Origin: UBA7672 sp030824255
GTDB taxonomy: Bacteria; Pseudomonadota; Alphaproteobacteria; Caulobacterales; Hyphomonadaceae
Direction of reading: 5' to 3'
Assembly: GCA_942493305.1 (NCBI GenBank)
Contig: OW818686.1
Coordinates: 806,001-870,000, forward strand
DNA length: 64,000 bases
Shown here piece after piece: positions 17,743 to 25,671 of this stretch. The stretch's first letter is position 1. Each line of letters starts with the position of its first letter. A program made the position numbers and the translations under genes. The notes under the pieces were generated by a model. The model had not been told where the DNA came from and made no database searches. It saw only the letters and a list, made by a program, of their open reading frames with translations.

Positions 17743-18198
17743 ATGATCGCCGAGCCCGCACGGCCGTCGCCAAAGCGGCGAGGCGAAGTTAGGTGGTTTC
17801 ATTGGGCGCTTGCGGCAGGGCTTGGCGTGCAGGCAATAGCAAGCGCACCTATTGCGCTCGACGCAGTTTTCTCGGGCCTCAGCACGATCGTAGCAACAGG
17901 ATTGCTGGGTGTTGCGTCCATCGCCGCGCTGGCGGTCGCAGGTCTGGCGCTGCTGGGACGCTTCCACAAAACAAGGCACGCCGCTGTTTTTCTCGGGTTG
18001 GCCGGCTGCGTTCTTCTCGTGCACGGATTTTTCGTCTTCGTGCTCGCTTCATGCGCAAGCATCGTAAACTGCGGGAGTGGACCTCCCGCCTATCATGTGC
18101 TGACCGCTGTGGTTCTGCTAGCGGCGCTCGATCTGGCAGGCGTGATTGCGCTCTGGGTCAAGCCACGGCGTGAGCCATCCGACCCTCAGGGCAAGTGA
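17743..18198 (+). CDS. Small multi-pass membrane protein
   Basis: A 151-residue protein with about four hydrophobic helices (roughly residues 18-38, 45-68, 78-102 and 118-140), separated by short basic loops, and a charged C-terminus. Two Cys are near the third periplasmic loop (SCASIVNCGSG). GGGAG precedes the start; GTG at 17740 is an alternative. I do not recognise the family. Base composition is a little less GC-rich than its neighbours. Confidence 0.6.
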   Translation: MIAEPARPSPKRRGEVRWFHWALAAGLGVQAIASAPIALDAVFSGLSTIVATGLLGVASIAALAVAGLALLGRFHKTRHAAVFLGLAGCVLLVHGFFVFVLASCASIVNCGSGPPAYHVLTAVVLLAALDLAGVIALWVKPRREPSDPQGK

Positions 18199-18208
18199 CG
18201 GTTCGCGC

Positions 18209-18742
18209 CTAAGGCCTGACGCTCAGCAGCTCGATCTCGAACAGCAGATCCGCTGACGGCGGGATCGGTCCCCTGCCGCCGGCGCCATAGGCGAGTTCGT
18301 AAGGCAGATAGCAGAGGTGGCGGTCGCCCGGCTTCATGCGCTGGAGCGCTTCACTGAAACCATCGACAACGGCGCCAACCGGGAAGGTGGCGCTTTCATT
18401 GCGCTCGAATGCGCTGTCAAAGGCCGGGCCGCCGGCATTGAGACGGCCTTCGTAGAAGACTTCCGCCTGCTCGTTCGCTTTCGGCGAAACGCCGTCCGCC
18501 GGGCCGGACGCCAGTACGACGCATTCGAGGCCCGATCCGGTCTTCACGACTTCCGGCAGGTCGCTCTTCCACGGCGCATACTTCGCCCATGCGGCTGCAT
18601 CGACGGTCTTCACGCCGGCCGCCGGCGCGGGTGTCGCGGGCGCTTCGGCCGTTGGCCCTTCAACCGCAGGCGCGACTGGCGCCGCCGCTTCACCGCAAGC
18701 TGCGAGCGCAAGCACAGATCCGGCAACAAGAAGAATTCGCAT
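18209..18742 (-). CDS. FKBP-type peptidyl-prolyl isomerase, lipoprotein
   Basis: A 177-residue lipoprotein: lipobox LALAAC at about residues 11-16, a linker rich in Ala and Pro, then an FKBP domain (EVFYEGRLNAGGPAFDSAFERN, FPVGAVVDGFSEALQRMKPGD, LPYELAYGAGG). FKBPs catalyse cis-trans isomerisation of X-Pro bonds; here it would act in the periplasm attached to a membrane. It is a tandem paralogue of the gene immediately upstream (9 bp between them), sharing the motif PW-x-S-x-LPEV before the domain. Confidence 0.9.
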   Translation of the reverse strand: MRILLVAGSVLALAACGEAAAPVAPAVEGPTAEAPATPAPAAGVKTVDAAAWAKYAPWKSDLPEVVKTGSGLECVVLASGPADGVSPKANEQAEVFYEGRLNAGGPAFDSAFERNESATFPVGAVVDGFSEALQRMKPGDRHLCYLPYELAYGAGGRGPIPPSADLLFEIELLSVRP

Positions 18743-18751
18743 GTGACGTCC

Positions 18752-19255
18752 CTAACCCGCAGCGCTGACGAGATGAATTTCAAACATCAGGCTTTCGCCC
18801 GGACCGATCAGGCCAGGCACGCCGCGATCGCCATAGGCCAGCGTCGCCGGAATGTGGACCAGCCATTTGTCGCCCGGCCGCATCAGCGTCAGCGCCTCGG
18901 CAAAGCCCGGCACCAGTTCGCCCACCGGATAGACGTCCGGCTGCCCACGACGGAACGAGCTGTCGAACGCAGGCCCGCCCGCATTGAGACGGCCCTCATA
19001 CCAGAGCTTCGCGGCCTGGTTGATCTTGGCGGTGGCGCCCGACGAAGGGCCGCTGGCGATAACCACATACTCAAGGCCCGAGCCCGTCTTCTTCACTTCC
19101 GGCAGGGCGGAGTTCCACGGCTGGTGCTTGAACCAGGCCGAGCGCGTCGCCTTGGGCGCAGCTTCGCCGCCCTGCGCCGCCGCCGGCATCAGGTCCGGCG
19201 CAACCACGGCGCCCGCACAGAACACGGCCAGCGCGGCAAGAACGCGACGCACCAT
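18752..19255 (-). CDS. FKBP-type peptidyl-prolyl isomerase, exported
   Basis: A 167-residue periplasmic FKBP with a signal peptide (MVRRVLAALAVFCAGAVVAP). The domain segment is LWYEGRLNAGGPAFDSSFRRG, then VYPVGELVPGFAEALTLMRPGDKW and IPATLAYGDRG. The start at 19255 is chosen because GAGGGAG lies 8 bp upstream; an in-frame ATG at 19270 lacks one. It is the upstream member of a tandem pair with the lipoprotein FKBP, most likely a local duplication with one copy secreted and one anchored. Confidence 0.88.
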   Translation of the reverse strand: MVRRVLAALAVFCAGAVVAPDLMPAAAQGGEAAPKATRSAWFKHQPWNSALPEVKKTGSGLEYVVIASGPSSGATAKINQAAKLWYEGRLNAGGPAFDSSFRRGQPDVYPVGELVPGFAEALTLMRPGDKWLVHIPATLAYGDRGVPGLIGPGESLMFEIHLVSAAG

Positions 19256-19355
19256 GGAGAACTCCCTCATTTGTGTTTGGCCGGAAACTAGGGGGTTCAC
19301 GCGGCGCCGTCGATGCCTCTTTGCCGTTCGCGCTGCACATGTCACAGGGATGTGC

Positions 19356-20234
19356 ATGCCGCTTCGCATCGCAACGATCGGACGAAATGGACAGGTCGCA
19401 CGCGCGCTCGCCGCCTGCACCGCCGACGATGACGCGATCGCGCTTGTGCAGGCCGGCAGCGCACAGGCCGACCTGCGCGATCCGGACAGCCTCGCGCGCT
19501 TTCTCGACGCAGCCGAACCCGACGTGCTGATCAACGCCGGCGCCTATAATTTCGTCGACCGCGCCGAGAGCGAGCGCGACCTTGCCTTCGCCATCAATGC
19601 CGATGGCCCGCGCGCCCTCGCTCGCCTCTCACGCGCACGCGGCATCCCGTTCATCCACATGTCCACCGACTGCGTGTTCGACGGCGCGAAATCCGGCGCC
19701 TACACCGAGGCCGACGCGCCAAATCCGCTTTCTGTCTACGGTCACTCGAAGCTCGCCGGCGAGCGCGCCGTCATGGAAGAGAACCCCGACGCCAGCATCA
19801 CGCGTGTCTGCTGGGTCTATTCCGAACATGGCGAGAGCTTCGTCTCGCGCATCATCTCGCTCGCCCGCAGCCAGCCCGTGCTCCGCGTCGTGAACGACCA
19901 GGTCGGCCCCCCCACCTACGCCCCTGACATCGCCCGCGCCCTCCTCACCCTCACCCGCCACAAGCCAGGCCACGCCGGCCTCCTGCATCTGGCGGCGCCC
20001 ATCCTGACAGACCGCGCAAGCATGGCCGCCGCCATCCTCGGATGCTCCCGCGATCATGGCGGCCCCTTCGCCGAGGTTGAGCCTGTGCCGACATCCGCCT
20101 TCGCCGCCCCTGCGCGGCGTCCCGCCAACGCGCAACTCTCCGGCGGCCACGCAACCGGCCTTCTCGATCTCGCATGGACCCCATGGCCCGAGGCGCTCGA
20201 CCGCTCCGTGCGCGGCGTGCTGGCGCGCGACTGA
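19356..20234 (+). CDS. RmlD-like dTDP-4-dehydrorhamnose reductase family protein
   Basis: A 292-residue short-chain-dehydrogenase-type reductase. It shows an N-terminal nucleotide-binding IATIGRNGQVARAL, DVLINAGAYNFVDRAESE (family motif), STDCVFDGAKSGAYTEADAPNPLSVYG with the catalytic Tyr, and SKLAGERAV with the catalytic Lys. RmlD makes dTDP-L-rhamnose, but no rmlABC genes are near, so the substrate may differ. AGGGA precedes the ATG at 19356. It is divergent from the FKBP genes. Confidence 0.85.
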   Translation: MPLRIATIGRNGQVARALAACTADDDAIALVQAGSAQADLRDPDSLARFLDAAEPDVLINAGAYNFVDRAESERDLAFAINADGPRALARLSRARGIPFIHMSTDCVFDGAKSGAYTEADAPNPLSVYGHSKLAGERAVMEENPDASITRVCWVYSEHGESFVSRIISLARSQPVLRVVNDQVGPPTYAPDIARALLTLTRHKPGHAGLLHLAAPILTDRASMAAAILGCSRDHGGPFAEVEPVPTSAFAAPARRPANAQLSGGHATGLLDLAWTPWPEALDRSVRGVLARD

Positions 20235-20320
20235 TACACGTCGATACCCCGTAAACTCTTGTCTCGCAGGTGGATTCGGCTTTGTATGCCGCCTGCTCAT
20301 CAGGGCATGGGAGTCGGGCT

Positions 20321-20995
20321 ATGCGTTACCTTCTTGCGGCGGGCGTATCCTGCCTCCTGCTCGCCGCGTGCGATTCAGGCGCGCCGGCAGACCCCGCCGC
20401 CGCGCCCGCGCCGGAAGCCGAAGCCCTGCTCGAAGGCGAATCCCCCCTCCTCGCGGTCGACACGTCCTCGCGCAGCTGCACCGACATCGCCGCTCTCGCC
20501 GCCGCCTTCAGCGAGCCTGAACCCTTCGCCTCGCTGCGCACCGGCAAGGTCAAGCTGGACGGCCGCGAACTGGACGATGCCTTCACCACCGCCGTCGCCC
20601 CGGCTGGCGCGAGTTGCAGCATGGGCCTGATGGACGGGCCGGGTGAGCCGGCCACAAGGATCCATGTGGTCAACTGCCAGCTCTTTTCCTCCGGCATGAT
20701 CGATCGCGAAGCCAACGCCGCAAAAGCCAAAACCGTGTTCGACGCCGCGGCGCGCGACATGCGCGCCTGCCTGCCCGCAGAATGGACCGCACGGGATGGC
20801 AGCCAGGTTGCCGTCGATTCGACCGAGGTGATGATCTACGAGACCCGCGCCGACGCCGAGCGCGCGATGACAGCGAGCTATTACACCTTCCCCGTCGAGC
20901 TGCGGAAGGAATGGTCGGAAGGAAGCGCTCGCGCACAGCAGACCACGGGCTGGCGCGTCACGCTGAACTTCCAGAAGGACGTTCCCGCAAGCTGA
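20321..20995 (+). CDS. Putative lipoprotein
   Basis: A 224-residue lipoprotein: MRYLLAAGVSCLLLAAC gives a clear lipobox. A proline/alanine linker follows, then a domain of about 180 residues with several Cys (SCTDIAAL, ASCSMGLMDG, VNCQLFSSG, RACLPAEW), likely disulfide-bonded. I do not recognise the family. GGGAG lies upstream of the ATG. It stands alone between the reductase and the GNAT gene. Confidence 0.7.
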   Translation: MRYLLAAGVSCLLLAACDSGAPADPAAAPAPEAEALLEGESPLLAVDTSSRSCTDIAALAAAFSEPEPFASLRTGKVKLDGRELDDAFTTAVAPAGASCSMGLMDGPGEPATRIHVVNCQLFSSGMIDREANAAKAKTVFDAAARDMRACLPAEWTARDGSQVAVDSTEVMIYETRADAERAMTASYYTFPVELRKEWSEGSARAQQTTGWRVTLNFQKDVPAS

Positions 20996-21038
20996 CCCCG
21001 CGCGCGCACGCGCGCTGCCCTGAAGGTGGAGGCGCCAC

Positions 21039-21614
21039 ATGGCTGCCGCGTCACGACTGGACACGATCATCGAAACGCCCCGGCTGATCCTGAAGCCGCC
21101 AACGCTCGCCGAATTCGAGCCATGGTGCGCCTTCATGGCCGATGAGGAATCCGCCCGCTACATCGGCAAGGCCCAGCCCCCGGCCGTCGTCTGGCGCGGC
21201 ATCTGCACCATGATCGGCTCATGGCATGCCGAAGGCTTCGCCATGTTTTCCGTCTTCGAGAAGGCGACCGATCGCTGGGTCGGCCGTCTTGGCCCTTGGC
21301 GCCCGCATGGCTGGCCCGGCAACGAGGTCGGCTGGGGCGTCATCCGCGATGTCCAGGGCAAGGGATACGCGCTCGAAGGCTCGATCGCGTCGATGGACTT
21401 CGCGGTGGACGTGCTCGGCTGGACCGACATCATCCATTCCATTCACCCGGACAATGTGAACTCGCAGAAGCTGGCCCAGCGCCTAGGCTCGGTGAATCGC
21501 GGACCGGGCAAGATGCCCCCGCCCTACGAGAACGATCCCGTCGACCTGTGGGGGCAGACGGCAGACGAATGGCGCGCGCGCCGCTCCGATATGTGGGACA
21601 GCGTCATCCGCTGA
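21039..21614 (+). CDS. GNAT-family N-acetyltransferase (RimJ/RimL-like)
   Basis: A 191-residue acetyltransferase of the RimJ/RimL subgroup: start IIETPRLILKPPTLAEFEPW, acetyl-CoA segment VGWGVIRDVQGKGYALEGSI, and the helix-strand IHSIHPDNVNSQKLAQRLG. The acceptor could be a protein N-terminus, a polyamine or an antibiotic. GGAGG sits in front of the start. Its last 11 bp overlap the end of the convergent CHAP-domain gene. Confidence 0.87.
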   Translation: MAAASRLDTIIETPRLILKPPTLAEFEPWCAFMADEESARYIGKAQPPAVVWRGICTMIGSWHAEGFAMFSVFEKATDRWVGRLGPWRPHGWPGNEVGWGVIRDVQGKGYALEGSIASMDFAVDVLGWTDIIHSIHPDNVNSQKLAQRLGSVNRGPGKMPPPYENDPVDLWGQTADEWRARRSDMWDSVIR

Positions 21615-22254
21615 CGCTGGTTGCGCCATCGAGCCGGTAGGGATGGATGAAGCCATCGGCCTCGTAGGTGCGCCCGCCCCAGTAATCGCCTGGCACGTGC
21701 CAGATGCGCACCTGTGACCAGTCATTGTCCGGCGACACATCGATCACCGGTACATTGACGCTGATCTCGCCATTCTTGAGCCAGTTGGCGTGGTCCACGC
21801 GCACCAGCCGGGCCGTCACCACCTCGCGCACATAGGACACATGCCCGCGCGTGACATCGTTATAGCCCCGCAGCACCAGCACCGACCCCGGCGCAGGGCG
21901 GCCCGAGCGGACATAGATCTTCGCCGCTTGCGCCCACCAGGTCACGGCGTCGCCCCAGATCTGGATGCCTGACAGGAGCCGGGCATAGGGCACGCATTCG
22001 GAATGCGGCTGGTCAGCGATCACGAGCGGGACGGTGGCCGCATCATAGGGAATCGCGGTCAGGTCCAGCGGCGCGGCCCGGACCGCCGAGGCGGGCGCCG
22101 GCGACGGCGTCAGGGTCACGATGGCGGCGGCCGGAGCGCGGCTGGCATAGGAAATCGGGGCGCGTCCGCCGCTGGCGCAGGCCGCAAGGGCAAGGCCGGC
22201 CAGCCCCGTCAGGGTGACCTTTTTCCAGCTTTTCCTGCCCGGTGATGGTGACAT
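21604..22254 (-). CDS. CHAP-domain lipoprotein (putative peptidoglycan amidase/endopeptidase)
   Basis: A 216-residue protein with a lipobox (GLALAAC near residue 25), a Pro/Ala-rich linker and a C-terminal CHAP-like domain. The putative catalytic Cys is in SECVPYARLLSG, and the His is in RGHVSYVREVV, with VRVDHANW after it. WWAQAAKIYVRSGRPAPGSVLVL is the characteristic CHAP core. The family cleaves peptide or amide bonds of the cell wall; an outer-membrane location is inferred from the lipobox. It is convergent with the GNAT gene. Confidence 0.78.
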   Translation of the reverse strand: MSPSPGRKSWKKVTLTGLAGLALAACASGGRAPISYASRAPAAAIVTLTPSPAPASAVRAAPLDLTAIPYDAATVPLVIADQPHSECVPYARLLSGIQIWGDAVTWWAQAAKIYVRSGRPAPGSVLVLRGYNDVTRGHVSYVREVVTARLVRVDHANWLKNGEISVNVPVIDVSPDNDWSQVRIWHVPGDYWGGRTYEADGFIHPYRLDGATSVSG

Positions 22255-22394
22255 GCCGGCCGAAAATGAGGCGCAACAGATGAGCGCCCGATGAACAAGG
22301 GATACCCGATCGCAGTTGGGCTAGCCGCCACATGGACTTCCCGGCCCGTATCTGGTCTATGCGGCGCCTGACTGCTTGACCGCAAGAGGATGAA

Positions 22395-23381
22395 ATGACG
22401 GGCAAAATCGTTACCGTTTTTGGCGGTTCCGGCTTTCTCGGCCGGCATGTGGTGCGGGCGCTGTGCCGCCAGGGCTGGCGCGTGCGCGTGGCGTGCCGCC
22501 GTCCCCACCTGGCGGGCGATGTGAAACTGGCCGGCGATGTCGGTCAGGTCCAGCTGGTTCAGGCCAATGTCCGCAACCGTCCCTCGATCCAGCGCGCGCT
22601 CGAAAACGCCGACGCGGTCGTCAATATGGTCGGCGTCCTCACCGAGCGCGGCTCCCAGTCCTTCCACGGCACGCAGGCGCTTGGCGCCACGAACATCGCT
22701 GAACTGGCCGCCGAGGCCGGAATCAAGACCTTCGTCCTCGTGTCCGCCATCGGCGCCTCCGAGCAGTCCCGCTCGCGCTACGCCCAGACCAAGGCCGAAG
22801 CCGAAGCAGCGACCCGCAACGCCATTCCGACCGCCGCCATCCTGAGGCCGTCCATCTTGTTTGGTCCTGAAGACGGCTTCTTCACGCGCTTTGCCGAACT
22901 GGCGCGCATGAGCCCGGTCCTGCCGCTGATCGGCGCCAGCACGAAATTCCAGCCCGTCTATGTCGGCGATGTCGCGCAGGCCACAGCCGCCGCGCTGAAG
23001 CCCGAAGCCGCCGGCAAGACCTATGAGCTCGGCGGGCCGCGCACCTACACGATGAAGGAACTGCTGCAGTACATCACGCGCGAGATCGATCGTCCGCGCA
23101 TGCTGCTGCCGCTGCCGACGCCGGTTGCGGGCCCGATCGGCTACATCATCGGCGCCCTGTCGCGCCTCAACCCGTTCTTCGGCCCGCCGCTGACGGGCGA
23201 TCAGGTGCAGATGCTGAAAGCGGACAACGTCGTCTCCCCCGGCGTCGGCACGCTCGCCGACCTCGGCGTCACCAACCTCGAGACGGTCGAAGCCATCACG
23301 CCGACCTATCTGTGGCGCCACCGCCCGCACGGCCAGTTCCAGCCGCCCCACGTCGACGAAGCCTCGCGCGTCGACGCCTGA
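22395..23381 (+). CDS. Complex I NDUFA9-subunit family NAD(P)-binding protein
   Basis: A 328-residue atypical short-chain dehydrogenase of the NmrA/NDUFA9 type: N-terminal GKIVTVFGGSGFLGRHVVRAL (Rossmann GxxGxxG), NMVGVLTERGSQSFHGTQ, and YAQTKAEAEAATRN in place of the catalytic YxxxK. This family is the bacterial relative of the mitochondrial complex I subunit NDUFA9 and is common in alphaproteobacteria. AGAGGATGAA lies directly before the start. It is divergent from the CHAP gene. Confidence 0.86.
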   Translation: MTGKIVTVFGGSGFLGRHVVRALCRQGWRVRVACRRPHLAGDVKLAGDVGQVQLVQANVRNRPSIQRALENADAVVNMVGVLTERGSQSFHGTQALGATNIAELAAEAGIKTFVLVSAIGASEQSRSRYAQTKAEAEAATRNAIPTAAILRPSILFGPEDGFFTRFAELARMSPVLPLIGASTKFQPVYVGDVAQATAAALKPEAAGKTYELGGPRTYTMKELLQYITREIDRPRMLLPLPTPVAGPIGYIIGALSRLNPFFGPPLTGDQVQMLKADNVVSPGVGTLADLGVTNLETVEAITPTYLWRHRPHGQFQPPHVDEASRVDA

Positions 23382-23457
23382 CGATCTGCCTGTTGCTTCG
23401 CACACCCGCGTCCGCCTTCGACTGGGAAGACTAAAGACGCCGCGCGGGGAAGTCCTG

Positions 23458-23545
23458 CCCCAGCAAAGCTGGGGAAGGTGGCATGCGAAGCATGACGGAA
23501 GGGGCTGCCCGCAAAGCGGGCGGATCGGCGCTTCCACCTCACCCC
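23458..23545. repeat. Intergenic multi-hairpin repeat element
   Basis: There are three consecutive perfect or near-perfect hairpins with short AAA or GAA loops: CCCCAGC/GCTGGGG (23458-23474), GCATGC/GCATG (23481-23494) and GCCCGC/GCGGGC (23507-23521). The outer parts (ggggaaggtgg and ccacctcacccc) are also complementary, so the element can fold into one branched structure. It lies in the 207 bp after the NDUFA9 gene and looks like a dispersed REP/MITE-type repeat. Confidence 0.6.
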
Positions 23546-23588
23546 ATCACACGCTAGCCTCCCCGCAACGCACAAGGGGATCGGGTCC

Positions 23589-23921
23589 ATGGACAAGCTG
23601 GCGCTGGAATATTCCGGCATGAACCTCGGAATTCTGGCGTTGTGGATTCTCGTCCTGACGCTGGTGGGCTTCGCGGCCCGGAAGATCGTGCGTGGCAAGC
23701 CGATCATCGGCCTGATGGGGGACGCCATCTTCGCCCTGCTCGGCGTCTTCCTTGTCGGCACGCTGCTGAAGGCGTTCGACATGTCCTTCACCGGCTGGAT
23801 CGCCAGCTTCGACCTCGGCCCCTTCAACGACGTCACGCGCTGGCTCGACATTGCGCTGATCGGCTTCCTCGGCGCGCTGGTCCTGCGCGGCATCCTGCGT
23901 CCGATTACGGGCAGGGCGTGA
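23589..23921 (+). CDS. Small membrane protein (transglycosylase-associated/GlsB-like)
   Basis: A 110-residue protein with three hydrophobic segments (about 14-28, 42-62 and 88-102) and Gly-rich IIGLMGDAIFALLGVFLVG. This resembles the small GlsB/YeaQ/YmgE membrane family in size and Gly content, but the match is loose. It has AGGGGATC before its start. It stands alone between a repeat element and an Imm26-like gene. Confidence 0.6.
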   Translation: MDKLALEYSGMNLGILALWILVLTLVGFAARKIVRGKPIIGLMGDAIFALLGVFLVGTLLKAFDMSFTGWIASFDLGPFNDVTRWLDIALIGFLGALVLRGILRPITGRA

Positions 23922-24021
23922 TCGAAGCGGCAGACCCCACGCTACAGCGCGGCCTTCCGGCCGACGTCCGGAGCTTACCCAAAGCGGACATTGACTAGCG
24001 ATCTTTGAGTCAACATCGTTC

Positions 24022-24513
24022 ATGAGGCCAAGAGAGAGTATCACGTCGATGAGACGGCCAAAGAAGCAGATCTGGAAATCGGGCGACTGCTTCCTCATTC
24101 CCCTTTTGGACGGATCATATTTGATGGGCCAGGTCCTGAACGCTGAGCCCCATCTGTTGAACAGTTTGAGCTGCGCCCTTTTCGATCAGCGAAGTGACGG
24201 TCAGACTTGGCCTGATCCTGATCTACGTCGGATGTTTTCGCTCCTGTTCACCACACGCGACCTCTTGGATTCTGGCGACTGGAAGGTCGTCACAAACACT
24301 CCCATTGAGCTACCAAGGAAACGCTTGCCATATGAGGATCTTCGCAGCTCCGGCTTCATCGGCGCTAAGGTGATCGGATCTCGCATCGTCGCCGAATTCG
24401 CGAACGCTTACTGTGCCTTGGCGCCGTGGAATGATTGGCACGATCCGAACTATCTCGATCGGCTACTACTCTCGCCCGACCTGAAACCGAAAACGCTCGT
24501 GTTCAAAGCCTAG
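24022..24513 (+). CDS. Imm26-like putative immunity protein
   Basis: A 163-residue protein whose core IWKSGDCFLIPLLDGSYLMGQVLN, then TRDLLDSGDWKVVTNTPIELP, follows the Imm26 immunity pattern (GD-x-F-x-IPL, then a DLL-x-x-x-DW motif). Imm26 proteins usually neutralise polymorphic toxins and are often found without their toxin. No toxin gene is adjacent. Base composition is clearly lower in GC than the flanks, which suggests acquisition. The start may be 24049, just downstream. The assignment rests on motif recall only. Confidence 0.55.
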   Translation: MRPRESITSMRRPKKQIWKSGDCFLIPLLDGSYLMGQVLNAEPHLLNSLSCALFDQRSDGQTWPDPDLRRMFSLLFTTRDLLDSGDWKVVTNTPIELPRKRLPYEDLRSSGFIGAKVIGSRIVAEFANAYCALAPWNDWHDPNYLDRLLLSPDLKPKTLVFKA

Positions 24514-24595
24514 CCCTCAGTAGGCCGTTGTTGCTTGATGACCTTTCCAGTGAATAACCGCCGTCCGCATAAGCGGAAAGCGCGACGCATGCACC

Positions 24596-25432
24596 CTACC
24601 CAGCCACCGGAACCGTGCTGCTCCAGACGCCGGCGTAGATCATCGCAAGACCCGCCACGCCCACCAGGATCCGCCACCAGCCGAACGGCGCAAAGCCGCG
24701 CTTCTGCACGAAGTCCAGCATCACCTTCACCACAATCCAGCCGAAGACGAAGCTGGCGATAAAGCCCACGGCGATGATGCCGAGATTGTCGCCGGTGAGA
24801 AAATCGCGGCTCTCATAGATGTCGAGCACGAAAGCTCCCACCATGATCGGGATGGCGAGGAAGAACGAGAACTCAGCCGCCGCGCGCTTGGGCACTTTCA
24901 GCAGCATCGAGCCGACAATGGTCGAGCCTGAGCGCGACACGCCAGGCAGGATGGACAGGATCTGGAACAGGCCGATGATCGCCGCCTTGTAGAGCGGCAG
25001 CGTCATCGCCGTATGCTCCGCCGGCTCGGGCGCCAGACGGTCAATCACCAGCAACACCACGCCGCCGATGATCAGCGACCAGCAGATCAGCTCCAGCCCG
25101 CTGAACAGATAGGTCTTGATGAAGTCGTGCAGGAAGAAGCCCGCGATGAAGGCCGGCACGCACGCAATGATCACCGACAGCGCAAACCGCCGCGAGGCCG
25201 GTTCGGTCGGCAGCGTGATCAGGACATGCCAGAGCTTCTGGAAGTAAAGCGCCACCACCGCCAGGATCGCTCCCAGCTGGATCACCACGGTGAAGGTCGT
25301 CCAGAACGGGGTGTTCAGCCCCAGCGCCGTCTGCGCCAGAAGCAGGTGTCCCGTTGAGGAAACCGGGATGAACTCGGTCAGGCCCTCAACCAGGCCGAGC
25401 AGGATCGCCTGCAGGATTGTCGTCGTGTCCAT
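24596..25432 (-). CDS. uppP: Undecaprenyl-diphosphatase
   Basis: A 278-residue integral membrane phosphatase (BacA/UppP) that regenerates undecaprenyl phosphate for cell-wall synthesis. The family motifs are seen: LLGLVEGLTEFIPVSSTGHLLL near the N-terminus (with the conserved E-x3-E and PVSSTGH) and SILPGVSRSGSTI (PGxSRSG). About seven to eight helices are predicted. The start at 25432 opens directly into the first helix; the frame extends upstream but only as an arginine-rich non-native stretch. Confidence 0.95.
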   Translation of the reverse strand: MDTTTILQAILLGLVEGLTEFIPVSSTGHLLLAQTALGLNTPFWTTFTVVIQLGAILAVVALYFQKLWHVLITLPTEPASRRFALSVIIACVPAFIAGFFLHDFIKTYLFSGLELICWSLIIGGVVLLVIDRLAPEPAEHTAMTLPLYKAAIIGLFQILSILPGVSRSGSTIVGSMLLKVPKRAAAEFSFFLAIPIMVGAFVLDIYESRDFLTGDNLGIIAVGFIASFVFGWIVVKVMLDFVQKRGFAPFGWWRILVGVAGLAMIYAGVWSSTVPVAG

Positions 25433-25671
25433 GGCGCTCCGCCGGGTCAGGATTCGCCCCAACCCCTGCACGCTTATGGTCGAGTTTCCGTTACCGACGC
25501 TATTGGTACTTTTTGGTTCCTATATATGCTCAGGCATCGACCAGAGTGACGCTGAACTGATCATCTATCCCAGCGTAGGTTCCAAATGGTACTTTTCGAC
25601 GGATTTTCGGTTGCGTGTAGTACGCATAATCGGCATTGAAGCCACTCGCGAACCAATAAGCGGGTGCTCCC

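Noticed and set aside
25472..25671. Repeated GGTACTTTT and GGTTCC words upstream of gltD as an operator
   Set aside because: The words are short, not in a consistent arrangement, and no matching regulator is known; too weak to report as a site.
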